Assembly: GCA_023146135.1 (NCBI GenBank)
Contig: JAGLCR010000002.1
Coordinates: forward strand, 1 to 64,000
DNA length: 64,000 bases
Origin: Bacteroidales bacterium
Lineage (GTDB): Bacteria > Bacteroidota > Bacteroidia > Bacteroidales > UBA1556
Reading direction: 5' to 3'
Within the stretch, counting starts at the first letter, position 1. Every line of letters begins with the position of its first letter. Positions 1-10,700 of this stretch are shown one piece after another. The notes under the pieces are model-generated. The model saw only the letters and a list, made by a program, of their open reading frames with translations, ran no database searches and was not told where the DNA came from. The position numbers and the translations under genes are program-made.

Positions 1-79
1 AAGTTTAGATGCGTTTGCCCTAATAGATTAAGTTCACCTATTTTTTAATTCCAAAAAAATAAACGAAATTTGTTGACTT

Positions 80-1858
80 ATGATGAGTGTTCAACAGCAT
101 ATCGATAAGTTTAATGTCTGGCGCGAGCATCACATTAGCCAGCAGCAGTTTGTCTTGTTTTTAAGTGTAATTATTGGCTTAATAACAGGAGTGGCTGCTT
201 ACTTGATGAAGACTTTCGTTATCTACCTTAAAGATTTTCTGATTGATCGTTACGAGGTTGATCAAAGCAATCTCCTATTATATGTTTATCCCATGGCGGG
301 AATCCTATTAACGGTGTTTTTCTTGAGGTGGATTGTTCGTGATGATGTGCGGCATGGTATTCCACGTATTTTGTATGTAATCTCCAAAAAGGGAGGCGAA
401 ATGCGCAAACATAAAACTTTTTCATCCTTTATTGGTGGAGCACTTACCTCAGGTTTTGGAGGCTCGGCCGGGCTGGAGTCACCCATTATATCCACAGGGG
501 CTTCTGTGGGTTCTACTTTTGCCAGTGCCTTTAACTTAAATTTCAAGACCAAAACCTTACTCATTGGAGCAGGGGCTGCTGGTGCAATGGCCTCAATTTT
601 TACCACACCTATTGCAGCGGTGATTTTTAGCATGGAAGTTTTAATGCTCGACCTCACTGCGGCATCCATACTGCCATTACTTATAAGCTCGGTTACGGGT
701 GCTATTACTGCCAAATTATTGATGTCGGACGAGGTGCTCTTTCACTTTTCGTTGGACAATCATTTTGAGGTGCCCGATCTTCCTTTTTATATTCTGCTAG
801 GTATTTTGGCGGGTTTTGTTTCGCTGTATTTTAATCGAAGCAATTATGTGATAAGTAAGTGGATGAACAATATTAAGGATGCCAGACGTAGAACTATTGT
901 GGGAATGCTTCTGATGGGTCTATTAATATTTATTTTTCCAGTACTCTTTGGTGAGGGTTATAATTTTCTAAAAATTATTATTGATGGAGATCCAAAAGAG
1001 CTTACTTCATGGAGTTTTTTCTATGATTATCGTATGAATTTTTGGATTTTTTCAGCCTTTTTATTTTTGGTTTTGCTATTAAAAATTGTAGCTACTACAT
1101 TAACCATAGAAAGCGGAGGTGTAGGGGGAATATTTGCTCCTGCAGTATTTACAGGAGGTATTACGGGCTATTTGTTTTCAAGTATTGTTAATCATTTTGA
1201 TTGGCTACGTCACCTTAACGAAAAATCATTTACACTGGTAGGAATGGCGGCCGTATTAGGTGCCGTATTACATGCTCCCTTGACGGCTATTTTCTTTGCT
1301 GCCGAAATTACCAATGGCTATCATCTGATGTTGCCATTGATGCTCACCACAAGTGTTGCTTATTCTACAATTAAGCTATTCGACTCGCACTCGATTTTTA
1401 ATAGGCAACTGGCCGAACGAGGACAGCTACTAACACATCACAAAGATAAAGCGGTACTTACATTGCTGGCTGTATCGAGTGTGATTGATAAGGATTTTAA
1501 CACCATTGGTCCTGAAGCGAGTTTGGGCGACCTTGTTAAAGAAATAGCTCATTCTAAGCGAAATATTTTTCCAATTATTAAGGAGGATAATACATTTATT
1601 GGGCTTATTGCGATGGATGATGTACGAGAAGATATGTTTAAGCCCGAGTTGTATTCAAAGCCTGCCATTGATTATATGATGCAACCCAAAGACTCGGTTT
1701 CGTCGAAGCAAACCATGGAAATGGTAATGCAAAAATTCAACGAGACAGATTATTATAATTTACCAGTAATTGATGATGGAAAATATGTGGGCTTTGTTTC
1801 TCGCTCAAATGTTTTCTTGGCTTATCGTAAGACCTTGCTAGAGGTTAGTCTGGATTAG
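80..1858 (+). CDS. ClC-family chloride channel/antiporter with C-terminal CBS domain pair
   Basis: 592 aa; GSAGLESP and GGVGGIFAPAVFTGG motifs typical of ClC selectivity filter; CBS-like C-terminus. Confidence 0.93.
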   Translation: MMSVQQHIDKFNVWREHHISQQQFVLFLSVIIGLITGVAAYLMKTFVIYLKDFLIDRYEVDQSNLLLYVYPMAGILLTVFFLRWIVRDDVRHGIPRILYVISKKGGEMRKHKTFSSFIGGALTSGFGGSAGLESPIISTGASVGSTFASAFNLNFKTKTLLIGAGAAGAMASIFTTPIAAVIFSMEVLMLDLTAASILPLLISSVTGAITAKLLMSDEVLFHFSLDNHFEVPDLPFYILLGILAGFVSLYFNRSNYVISKWMNNIKDARRRTIVGMLLMGLLIFIFPVLFGEGYNFLKIIIDGDPKELTSWSFFYDYRMNFWIFSAFLFLVLLLKIVATTLTIESGGVGGIFAPAVFTGGITGYLFSSIVNHFDWLRHLNEKSFTLVGMAAVLGAVLHAPLTAIFFAAEITNGYHLMLPLMLTTSVAYSTIKLFDSHSIFNRQLAERGQLLTHHKDKAVLTLLAVSSVIDKDFNTIGPEASLGDLVKEIAHSKRNIFPIIKEDNTFIGLIAMDDVREDMFKPELYSKPAIDYMMQPKDSVSSKQTMEMVMQKFNETDYYNLPVIDDGKYVGFVSRSNVFLAYRKTLLEVSLD

Positions 1859-1976
1859 ATTAATTTCAGTCTATCAAAATAGGAATTAGCCCTTTTACCT
1901 AAGGTGCTTAAAAAAAACAATGCTTTCAAGTCATGATAGCCGCTTTAGTATTATCTTTGCCCCAAATTATTAATAG

Positions 1977-3692
1977 ATGATGGAATTAACAGAACAAGAA
2001 TTAGTTAGAAGAAATTCGCTAAACGAATTATATAAATTGGGAATCAACCCTTATCCTCCTGAGGAGTTTAAGGTAAACACGAGCAGTGTTGAGATCCAAG
2101 AGAATTTTCCGAAAGAAGCTTCGAGCTATCAAGAGATAAGTATAGCGGGTCGTATAATGAGCCGTCGTATTATGGGAGCTGCTAGTTTTGCTGAAATACA
2201 AGACGAAAAAGGCCGCATTCAATTATATTTGAAACGTGACTCATTATGCCCAACAGAGGACAAAACACTTTATAATATTGTTTATAAAAAACTTTTGGAT
2301 ATTGGTGATATCATTGGTGTTAAGGGCTATGCATTTACCACCAAGATGGGAGAGATTTCGATTCATGTAAGCGAAATGACCCTGCTGAGTAAGGCGCTAC
2401 GACCTTTACCCATAGTAAAAGAAAAAGACGGTAAAACATACGATGCTTTTACTGACCCTGAACAGCGCTATCGCCAACGTTATGTGGATTTGATAGTAAA
2501 CACGAAGGTTCGTGACACCTTTATTCGTCGAAGTAAGGTGATTAACTCCATGCGTGAGTATTTCAATAAGCATGAGTATTTGGAAGTGGAGACCCCTATT
2601 TTGCAACCCATTCCAGGTGGTGCTGCTGCTCGTCCTTTTGTAACCCACCATAATGCGTTGAACATGCCTCTTTATTTGCGTATTGCAAATGAGCTTTATC
2701 TCAAACGATTGATTGTAGGTGGATACGAAGGTGTTTACGAGTTTGCCAAAGACTTCCGTAATGAGGGGATGGATCGTACTCATAATCCAGAGTTTACTGT
2801 AATGGAGATTTATGTAGCCTATAAAGACTACAATTGGATGATGGATTTTACCGAAAAAATGCTGGAAAAAGTAGCCGTGGATATAAATGGTACATCCACA
2901 GTAATCTATGGAGAGAATGAAGTGCATTTTAAGGCGCCATTTGCTCGCGTTCCTATGCTTACGGCTATTAAAGACCATACCGGCTTTGACCTTAATGGAA
3001 TGAGTGAGGATGAGATTCGAGAAGTGGCAAACAAACTGGAAATAGAAACAGACCCTTCCATGGGGAAAGGGAAGCTAATAGATGAAATATTTGGAGAGAA
3101 GTGTGAACACCACTATATTCAACCAACCTTTATTACAGACTACCCTGTAGAGATGTCGCCACTGTGTAAGAAACATCGCGATAATTCGGAACTTACCGAG
3201 CGGTTTGAGTTGTTTGTAAATGGAAAAGAATTGGCCAATGCATATACCGAGCTTAATGACCCAATTGATCAGAGAGCGCGTTTTGAAGAGCAATTACAGC
3301 TTTCTGAAAAAGGTGATGATGAAGCCATGTTTATCGATGAGGATTTCTTGCGCGCATTAGAATATGGCATGCCGCCAACATCGGGAATGGGAATTGGCAT
3401 CGATCGTTTGGTGATGTTTATGACTAATAATGACTCGATTCAAGAAGTATTATTATTCCCTCAAATGCGACCAGAGAAAAAGCCTGAAATGACTACTGAC
3501 GCAGAGTTTGTGGCTGTAGGTATTCCTAGCGAATGGGTAGCGGTATTACGCAAAGCGGGTGTAAACACCATGGATGCCTTGAAGGAGCAGAACCCTAATA
3601 AATTGCATGGACAACTATGTGGATTGCGAAAGAAAATGAAATTAGAAATAAAAAACCCAACTCCAGAAGAGCTTAAGGAGTGGGTGAGATAG
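1977..3692 (+). CDS. lysS: Lysyl-tRNA synthetase, class II
   Basis: 571 aa; class II motifs ([26 protein letters not shown]); TATCTTTG -7-like element at 1952-1959. Confidence 0.97.
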   Translation: MMELTEQELVRRNSLNELYKLGINPYPPEEFKVNTSSVEIQENFPKEASSYQEISIAGRIMSRRIMGAASFAEIQDEKGRIQLYLKRDSLCPTEDKTLYNIVYKKLLDIGDIIGVKGYAFTTKMGEISIHVSEMTLLSKALRPLPIVKEKDGKTYDAFTDPEQRYRQRYVDLIVNTKVRDTFIRRSKVINSMREYFNKHEYLEVETPILQPIPGGAAARPFVTHHNALNMPLYLRIANELYLKRLIVGGYEGVYEFAKDFRNEGMDRTHNPEFTVMEIYVAYKDYNWMMDFTEKMLEKVAVDINGTSTVIYGENEVHFKAPFARVPMLTAIKDHTGFDLNGMSEDEIREVANKLEIETDPSMGKGKLIDEIFGEKCEHHYIQPTFITDYPVEMSPLCKKHRDNSELTERFELFVNGKELANAYTELNDPIDQRARFEEQLQLSEKGDDEAMFIDEDFLRALEYGMPPTSGMGIGIDRLVMFMTNNDSIQEVLLFPQMRPEKKPEMTTDAEFVAVGIPSEWVAVLRKAGVNTMDALKEQNPNKLHGQLCGLRKKMKLEIKNPTPEELKEWVR

Positions 3693-3725
3693 TACGCACA
3701 TATTATTTCTGAAAAAATGCTATTG

Positions 3726-3758
3726 CCGCCCGTATAATTACTTATACGGGCGGTTTTT
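3726..3758 (+). terminator. Intrinsic terminator after lysS
   Basis: Perfect 11-bp stem ccgcccgtata/tatacgggcgg followed by ttttt. Confidence 0.9.
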
Positions 3759-4007
3759 ATTTAAAGCTGTTTGTTTTGCTCTGCTAAGATTATACCTTTT
3801 TGACTTACCTAATTATTCCTTAAATTCAATTAATCTCATTTTTGGCACAGTTTATGAAATGTGTAAAGCGAACTGCATATTTTTCATATTGGCCAATAAC
3901 AGAAGGCAATAGCAAAAAAAGACCAATTCTTTTTAATGGGATTTCTACGCTCAATCTTTCTTGAAATATGATGCATTATTACTCATTAATTATTTAAAAA
4001 TTGTATT

Positions 4008-4682
4008 ATGGAAATCAAAAAGAGTAAGAACGCCAACTTAGAAAAAGGGCGAAGTACAAATCTATTGATTGGTTTATTATTGAGCTTGGCATTTGTGTGG
4101 ATGTCATTTGAGTACAAAACTTATGATCATGACAGTGCTATGGAAGAAATAGCACATATGGATTTTGAAGAAGAGGATTTGATTATTCAAACTAAAGCTC
4201 CGGAGCCTATTAAACCACCACCAGTGAAAATATTTACTAAACTCATTGAAGTGGATGATGATGTTATAGTGCCTGATATTGATATTGATGTTGAAACAGA
4301 TGGGGATGATGATATTGAGGATCCAGTTATTTATGACGATGAAATAGATGATGATGACGAAGGCAATATTTTTGTCTTTGTAGAAGATCATCCTGCTTAT
4401 CCTGGTGGAGATATTGCGCGTATTAAGTATCTTAAAAAGAGCGTTAATTATCCGATGATGGCTATTGAGAGCCTAATCCAAGGCACAGTGTATGTTACTT
4501 TTGTAGTGGAGAAAGATGGTAGAATTACTGATGTGAAAGTGATTAGTGGAATTGGTGGAGGATGCGATGAAGAGGCTGTACGTGTAATTAAGAAAATGCC
4601 TAAGTGGAATCCTGGAAAACAAAGAGGTATTCCTGTGAGAGTACAAATTAATGTACCGATAAAATTTAAGCTAAGTAGTTAG
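4008..4682 (+). CDS. TonB-family energy transducer with Asp-rich linker
   Basis: Single N-terminal TM; C-terminal GTVYVTFVVEKDGRITDVKVISGIGGGCDEEAVRVIKKMPKWNPGKQRG is TonB_C. Confidence 0.9.
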   Translation: MEIKKSKNANLEKGRSTNLLIGLLLSLAFVWMSFEYKTYDHDSAMEEIAHMDFEEEDLIIQTKAPEPIKPPPVKIFTKLIEVDDDVIVPDIDIDVETDGDDDIEDPVIYDDEIDDDDEGNIFVFVEDHPAYPGGDIARIKYLKKSVNYPMMAIESLIQGTVYVTFVVEKDGRITDVKVISGIGGGCDEEAVRVIKKMPKWNPGKQRGIPVRVQINVPIKFKLSS

Positions 4683-4727
4683 ACTTATTGCATTGAGTGG
4701 GAGAGTATACCTGCTCAATGCTTTTTT

Positions 4728-5885
4728 TTAAGGCATAAAATCGTAGCGTAATTCTGAGTAATGAATAAGACTGGTATTGGTGTAGTAAAACGAAATAATA
4801 TCCTTATAGTTAATGCCAATATTAGCCATTTTGATAGCACCTTGTTGACAAAGCCCCACCCCGTGTCCATAACCACGACCGTGAAATAAAACAGAATCAC
4901 CTTTTAGTTCAATGGAGAAGAAAGTAGAACGAAGATGTAAATCGCGTCGTATGGCTTTCAATGGAATAGCATTTTCAAAGAACACCTTACGCTCATTTTG
5001 TGTATAGGTACATGCTTTGTTGAGCATTATAGTATTTTCAATGGGGTAATTGTATTTTTCGTGCAAAAAATTTAGCCAATCGGTTTTAGTCATCATATAT
5101 TCCCAATGGGCATTCGACTCATGGGTGCAACAAGTATCTATTACCGATTTAAGATAGGAAGTTTCAATGGTCCATACATTTTCCGAATTAATAGTTTGCC
5201 CTCCACAATTTGAATGAAAAGCCGCTGAAATCATTCGGTTGTCATCATCAACAATCACTTCGCCACTTGTACGAGCTGTAGCGCGCGTAATATCGGAGTG
5301 ATGGCAACGACTAGAGTAGTATTGGCAATGCACATCGTCGCACAAATTAAAGCCTTCATCTGTATGCTTAAGATAGTTTACCAGTGCATATGTGCGGCAT
5401 GTAATAGCCTGAACGAAAAAGAATTGCAAATCTTTACTGCTTCCTAAAGCTTCAGATTGCACTACTCCTGCAGTATAGTTTTCTATGCCCACACGATTGA
5501 CAAGCTGTATTTTATTATCATAAATACGAATTATCAAATCATCATCATATTTACGAAGCTTTGTAGTTGAATTACTTATTTTAATAGAAAAAGCATTCAT
5601 AAAACCCTTACTCTTTAAGTGGATTTCACGAAACTGTCCTATTAAATTACTGTCTTGATAATAGTTGAGTAGGCTATCTTGAAATATTGCAATACGAATA
5701 CTATTACCCTTGAGCACTTCGCCAAAATCTTGTTGGTTTCCACGAACATGGTATTTTCCAGTAATTGAGGTAAAAACAATTTCTTTTTTTTCAATATTGT
5801 GAAAAATACCAATATCTAGTTTTACTGCTTTAAGACCAAAAGGAATGAAGAAGATTAAAAGAATAAACAGTTGTCGTAGTTTCAT
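4728..5885 (-). CDS. SpoIID/LytB domain protein
   Basis: AGVVQSEALGSS and GRGYGHGVGLCQQGA motifs of the SpoIID family. Confidence 0.85.
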   Translation of the reverse strand: MKLRQLFILLIFFIPFGLKAVKLDIGIFHNIEKKEIVFTSITGKYHVRGNQQDFGEVLKGNSIRIAIFQDSLLNYYQDSNLIGQFREIHLKSKGFMNAFSIKISNSTTKLRKYDDDLIIRIYDNKIQLVNRVGIENYTAGVVQSEALGSSKDLQFFFVQAITCRTYALVNYLKHTDEGFNLCDDVHCQYYSSRCHHSDITRATARTSGEVIVDDDNRMISAAFHSNCGGQTINSENVWTIETSYLKSVIDTCCTHESNAHWEYMMTKTDWLNFLHEKYNYPIENTIMLNKACTYTQNERKVFFENAIPLKAIRRDLHLRSTFFSIELKGDSVLFHGRGYGHGVGLCQQGAIKMANIGINYKDIISFYYTNTSLIHYSELRYDFMP

Positions 5886-5888
5886 TTT

Positions 5889-6992
5889 TTACTTATTGTT
5901 TAGATATTTTACCATGAGTTTTGCGGCACGTTCAGAGGCACCATTAGGACCAACTTTTTGTTGCATCAGAGCATAATTTGAAAGCATGTTTTCACGCTTT
6001 TCACCGCCAATAAGAATACTACTAAGCTCTTTGCTAATACGCTCAAAGTTTAGGTCGTGTTGAACAAGCTCCACCACAATTTCTTGATCCATTATAAGGT
6101 TTACTAAAGAAATATATTTTATGCTTACAAGATTTTTGGCAATGGTATAAGAAATCGGATTGGCTTTATAACACACCACTTGAGGGATATTAAGAAGTGC
6201 AGTTTCAAGTGTTGCTGTTCCTGATGCAACCAATGCAGCTTCTGCCTGATCAAGCACTTTATAGGTTTCATCCAAAATGAGCTCGACTTTATTGTTGCCA
6301 ATAAGTTCTTTATACAATTCTTTTGGTAGATTGTGTGTGGCTGCAAGTACAAATCGATAATCTGGAAAGGCCTTAATCACTTGTAGCATATCAGGCAAGA
6401 TAAGCTGTAATTCTTGCTTTCGGCTGCCAGGCAATAGCGCGATAGTTTTTTGTGGCTTAGTGTTGGTGCTTCTTTGGTCTTTATGCTTTTGAATAGCATC
6501 CATAAGAGGGTTGCCAATGTAATCGACAGTAACTCCAAATTTTTCGTAAAATGCTGTTTCAAAAGGTAGAATAGTGAACATTCGTTCTACATTTTCTTTG
6601 ATAGTATAAACGCGTTTTTGTTTCCATGCCCATATTTTTGGAGAAATATAGTAAAACACACGGATACCTTTTTTATGAGCAAATTTTGCCATTTTCAAGT
6701 TAAAACCAGGATAATCGACAAGGATTAATACATCGGGCTTAAATTCTAATAATTGCTGTTTGCAAAGTTTGAAATTACGAAAAATGGTGAAAATATTTTG
6801 CACCACTTCCAAAAAACCCATGAATGCAAGCTCATTAATATGCTTTAGGGGCTTTATACCAGATGCCTCTTGCATTTTGTCGCCACCCCAATATTGAAAC
6901 TCTGATTGTGCATCCTCGGTACGAAGTGTTTTAATCAGGTTTGAAGCATGCAAATCGCCCGAAGGCTCGCCAGTAATAATAAAATACTTCAT
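5889..6992 (-). CDS. lpxB: Lipid-A-disaccharide synthase
   Basis: N-terminal ITGEPSGDLHASNLI; PLMDAI; LLPGSRKQEL; ATLETALLNIPQVVCYK. Confidence 0.96.
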   Translation of the reverse strand: MKYFIITGEPSGDLHASNLIKTLRTEDAQSEFQYWGGDKMQEASGIKPLKHINELAFMGFLEVVQNIFTIFRNFKLCKQQLLEFKPDVLILVDYPGFNLKMAKFAHKKGIRVFYYISPKIWAWKQKRVYTIKENVERMFTILPFETAFYEKFGVTVDYIGNPLMDAIQKHKDQRSTNTKPQKTIALLPGSRKQELQLILPDMLQVIKAFPDYRFVLAATHNLPKELYKELIGNNKVELILDETYKVLDQAEAALVASGTATLETALLNIPQVVCYKANPISYTIAKNLVSIKYISLVNLIMDQEIVVELVQHDLNFERISKELSSILIGGEKRENMLSNYALMQQKVGPNGASERAAKLMVKYLNNK

Positions 6993-6997
6993 AAATA

Positions 6998-7300
6998 TTA
7001 CATCAATAGATATTTGTAATGGAGGTAGAAATGAATAAGTGCTAATGTAAATGTGCTAAGCATCACTCCGCGACCTGTCATCTCGTATTTTGGATTTTGC
7101 AAGTAGGCATACATGATGAATAAATTGGAAAATATACTCACCAATTCAATGTTTTTGTCTTGTACTAACTGAATTCCCCAAGTAAGCTGCAAGCTCAGTG
7201 CATCAACAAGAAATGATAGTAAAAAGTATAATGCCACGGGAGTAATAGTGCCCGCAACAATACCCAATATAATGGAGTTTTTCTTTAGAATATTAAACAT
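6998..7300 (-). CDS. Small hypothetical membrane protein between lpxB and surE
   Basis: 100 aa, several hydrophobic segments, tightly packed in operon. Confidence 0.75.
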   Translation of the reverse strand: MFNILKKNSIILGIVAGTITPVALYFLLSFLVDALSLQLTWGIQLVQDKNIELVSIFSNLFIMYAYLQNPKYEMTGRGVMLSTFTLALIHFYLHYKYLLM

Positions 7301-8068
7301 CTATTCCCAGTTTTTTAGTTTTTCAATTTGTTGATATGCAGTGAAGTCGAATTGTACAGGAACAATCGATACATAGTAGTTTTCCAAAGCCCATTCATCG
7401 GTCGACTCATCATTTTCGTTTACAGTAAAGGTGCCTGTAAGCCAAAAATAAGGTTTGCCATTGCGTGGGTCATTACGTTCAGCAAAATCTTCTTTCCAAT
7501 AGGCTTTTGATTGTCTACAGATTTTCAATCCTTTATAATCATTATCTGCGACTAGCTTTGGGAAATTCACATTTAGTGCAATGCCTTTATCCAACCCTTG
7601 CTCAAGCACTTGCTTGGCAATTTTCAAAATATACTCCTCACTACGACTAAAATCTGCATCATGATTATAGTCTAAAATGGAAAAGCCAATGGCAGGAATT
7701 TCTCCCATCGCTCCTTCCAATGCAGCACCCATGGTGCCACTATAAATAATATTTATGGATGCATTGGAACCGTGGTTAATACCTGAAACAATAAGGTCGG
7801 GCTTGCGCTCCAATAGTCGATGAAGACCAAATTTCACGCAATCTACAGGCGTTCCATTTAAACTATATTCTTTATAATCTTCTGTAATTTCAATTTCTTT
7901 ATATACTAGGGGGCATTTAATGGTAATGGCGTGGCTCATGGCCGATTGAGGGTCTTCTGGAGCCACTACAACGACCTTTCCTAGCTTGCGCATCAATTCA
8001 ATTAACTTACGAATCCCAGGAGCAGTAATTCCATCGTCGTTGGTAACTAATATAAGTGGTTTAGACAT
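7301..8068 (-). CDS. surE: 5'-nucleotidase SurE
   Basis: MSKPLILVTNDDGITAPGI and SGINHGSN motifs; start refined to internal Met at 8068. Confidence 0.95.
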   Translation of the reverse strand: MSKPLILVTNDDGITAPGIRKLIELMRKLGKVVVVAPEDPQSAMSHAITIKCPLVYKEIEITEDYKEYSLNGTPVDCVKFGLHRLLERKPDLIVSGINHGSNASINIIYSGTMGAALEGAMGEIPAIGFSILDYNHDADFSRSEEYILKIAKQVLEQGLDKGIALNVNFPKLVADNDYKGLKICRQSKAYWKEDFAERNDPRNGKPYFWLTGTFTVNENDESTDEWALENYYVSIVPVQFDFTAYQQIEKLKNWE

Positions 8069-8224
8069 ATTCTGTTTTGTAAAAATGATGGGCAAAGATA
8101 GGGAAAAGTTAAGCTATGCATGATTGCTTGAAACATTAATTCTTTGCGATAGCAAACTAATTGAAAAAAAAAGAGATTGCCCATGTGGGAAACCTCTTTT
8201 GTGATATAAAATAGTTGAATTGGG

Positions 8225-8860
8225 TTAGTTGCAATTGTTTGGTTTTTCGTGAGAGCCATTAATAATGGCATCATAGTCAGTCTGACTTAAAAACTGTGGA
8301 GTATATGTATAGCCAGCATTTTTCATGTTTTTTTCAAATGAACGCATATGGTTTCTTGAACCTGTTAGTAATACATCGTAAGTACATTTTAAATCTTCGT
8401 TATCGGTAATGTCAATATATTTTATTAGATCAACAATATCTACTTCTTCAATGGTAGCACCAACAATGAAAGCTGCTATTAATGAATCTTTTCCACTATC
8501 AACTAATTGGTCGTATAGTTTTTGTAGATCATCATTCACAAATTTGCCGGTATCCTGACTTATTACATCTTTAAGCTTAAATTGTTCTACACGGTCAAGT
8601 AATAAATCCATATGAGTCTGTTCACTTTTACTAATATTTGAAAATACTTTGGCATTCCAAAGCTCGTACATTTTGAAATAGGAATCGCGAGCAAGTTTTT
8701 CTTCTTCACGCATAAAAATTAAACCTTCGGCATCTGAGGCGCTTAATAAGCTTGTATCATCTGGAATTGTTGAGTCATTATCATTTTTATCACAAGATAG
8801 GAAGATTGTTCCACTAGTTAAGATGAGCATAAGAGCTGCAATTTTCAATACTGTTTTCAT
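8225..8860 (-). CDS. DUF2202 (ferritin-like) lipoprotein
   Basis: Lipobox-like ILTSGTIFLSC; EAEGLIFMREEEKLARDSYFKMYELW-type segment characteristic of DUF2202. Confidence 0.85.
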   Translation of the reverse strand: MKTVLKIAALMLILTSGTIFLSCDKNDNDSTIPDDTSLLSASDAEGLIFMREEEKLARDSYFKMYELWNAKVFSNISKSEQTHMDLLLDRVEQFKLKDVISQDTGKFVNDDLQKLYDQLVDSGKDSLIAAFIVGATIEEVDIVDLIKYIDITDNEDLKCTYDVLLTGSRNHMRSFEKNMKNAGYTYTPQFLSQTDYDAIINGSHEKPNNCN

Positions 8861-8862
8861 AG

Positions 8863-8910
8863 TTTATTATTTAAGTTAATATTTATTATTTAAGTTAATA
8901 TTTATTATTT
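8863..8910. repeat. Perfect 19-bp tandem repeat, about 2.5 copies (tttattatttaagttaata)
   Basis: Copies 8863-8881, 8882-8900, partial 8901-8910; immediately upstream of the DUF2202 gene. Confidence 0.95.
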
Positions 8911-9000
8911 TCTTATAGAGTACTATAATCACCGAAATACAGTAAATTAATTGTTACAATATTTGTAGTAATATGTGTAATATTAAAAAGCTTAAAAAGT

Positions 9001-9417
9001 TTAGATTTTAAGCCATTCCAAAGTATGCCAAAAAAAGTACTTTGAGCCCACAACCTCAATATCTTTTTCGCGTATTTCGGTTATTTTCAAATTGAAGATC
9101 ATTCCTTTCTCTGGCCCGTACATTTTTCCATTAATCCATTGTTTTTCGTCCATATCAAACTCCAAGCCATGAATGATAAGCATGCCTAAAAGTGGAGTGC
9201 TATGCTCAGAATCATCAGGGTTTTTAGTGTCAGTTGTTTGACCGTTTTGGTATCCATTCAATGCAATGATTTTACCAAAGTATTTATTTCCTTCTTTGTA
9301 TATTTCGATATCTAAATCGTTGGGTAAATGATATTTCCCTATAATATCGTCGCCTACTTGGGCATGTGCCAAGCTTGTGAAGAAAAGAAGTGCTAATAAT
9401 ATTTTTAGATGCTTCAT
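9001..9417 (-). CDS. DUF2147-family secreted protein
   Basis: Signal peptide; DDIIGKYHLPNDLDIEIYKEGNKYFGKIIAL...LLGMLIIHGLEFD pattern. Confidence 0.75.
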   Translation of the reverse strand: MKHLKILLALLFFTSLAHAQVGDDIIGKYHLPNDLDIEIYKEGNKYFGKIIALNGYQNGQTTDTKNPDDSEHSTPLLGMLIIHGLEFDMDEKQWINGKMYGPEKGMIFNLKITEIREKDIEVVGSKYFFWHTLEWLKI

Positions 9418-9423
9418 AGAGGA

Positions 9424-10683
9424 TTAAAAATTATATTTTATCTTGGTGTAAATCATAGAATTGTCGCCATATTGGCCAAATTGACCTTCGGTATCTCCCA
9501 CAAAAATATTTCCTCCAAGAAGAATGGAAAAGCTATCGTCAAAATCGTATGAAATCTTTGGCCGAATTAGTGCATCACCATTGGTAAGTCCCATATAGGA
9601 GAACAGTTCGAGATGAAGTGTTTCTCGGAGCATATCATATCGAGCCAAGAAAGTAGCCATATTATTGATTTCGTTTTCAGTCATTAAATCGTTATGGTCG
9701 ATAATATACTTTTGGATAAATTGACCACTTAGTTTAACTGGTCCAATATTAAAATCAAGCCCAACTACATAGTTCAAATAGTCCTTTTCAATTATTGCAT
9801 CTACTGCTGTGGGGTCGGTTGTTTGAAAGTGCTTTCCATTATAGTAAGCTGCTTCACCACGTAGAATAAAGCCTTTTATCTCGGTGCTAAAAGAACCGCC
9901 AAACACTGTAAGTCTATGATGTTTTGGAGTTATATTCAGTCCAATAAGTCCAGGTTTTGGAGGTACTGTGCTTGTGTCCATTCCAAAAACTTTTTCCACA
10001 TGCATTGTTGGATTATCATCCCAGGTATAGCCCCCCATCAAATCAAAGTCAATAACTGAAGTCATGGCCGAGTATTTTAAGAAAAACTCAGAGTTCTCCA
10101 AGGAAGGGTCTATTTCGCTTTGAGTCCAATCAAAGGTAGGTGTTGCAGGAAAATCAGGTTGTATATACCAAATGGAGCCTGCTGCAGGTCGTTTTGTGGG
10201 TGTAAATTGAGGAATAAAAATTGCTTCAATAGTGCTATTTCCGATATAATAATCGAGCTTAGCAGCAATCACTCCAATGCGTATTTCATCAAAATCGGGA
10301 AGTAAAAATTCCGTTAGGTTCAATGGAGATACGATATCGGTAATAAAAACGCCATCCGCCTTTCCCCATACTATTTGCTGTTGTCCTATTCGTAAATCAA
10401 AATTCTCAAAGTAGAGGTCCATATAAATCTCTCGCATGCGAAAATCGAAACTGTCTGAGTTGAACATAAAGATCATAGGATTAGCTTTAAATGCCACCTT
10501 TTCGCCTCGCTTTTCAAAGTTCAAGTTTAAGGTTTGTTGCACTATACCAAAACTTCCATTATCGACCAATATTCCTTCGTAGGTTCTTGCAAAACCAGAT
10601 AATTCAATGTTTTGTGCGTTTGTATATAGGCCAATTATTAGCATCAAAGCCGTAAATAATCCTTTTATTTTTATTGTTTTCAT
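9424..10683 (-). CDS. DUF1302-like outer-membrane beta-barrel protein
   Basis: Signal peptide; LRIGQQQIVWGKADGVFITDIVSPLNLTEFLLPD resembles DUF1302-type barrels. Confidence 0.65.
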   Translation of the reverse strand: MKTIKIKGLFTALMLIIGLYTNAQNIELSGFARTYEGILVDNGSFGIVQQTLNLNFEKRGEKVAFKANPMIFMFNSDSFDFRMREIYMDLYFENFDLRIGQQQIVWGKADGVFITDIVSPLNLTEFLLPDFDEIRIGVIAAKLDYYIGNSTIEAIFIPQFTPTKRPAAGSIWYIQPDFPATPTFDWTQSEIDPSLENSEFFLKYSAMTSVIDFDLMGGYTWDDNPTMHVEKVFGMDTSTVPPKPGLIGLNITPKHHRLTVFGGSFSTEIKGFILRGEAAYYNGKHFQTTDPTAVDAIIEKDYLNYVVGLDFNIGPVKLSGQFIQKYIIDHNDLMTENEINNMATFLARYDMLRETLHLELFSYMGLTNGDALIRPKISYDFDDSFSILLGGNIFVGDTEGQFGQYGDNSMIYTKIKYNF

Positions 10684-10700
10684 TTCTAATAATTATAATG

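Noticed and set aside
2406-2978. 190-aa minus-strand ORF
   Set aside because: Antisense within lysS; no signal or domain of its own.
8863-8910. Possible additional TetR operator half-sites (aagttaatattta)
   Set aside because: Matches mainly the AT-rich core and lacks the GTTAGT/ACTAAC arms; better described as a tandem repeat.
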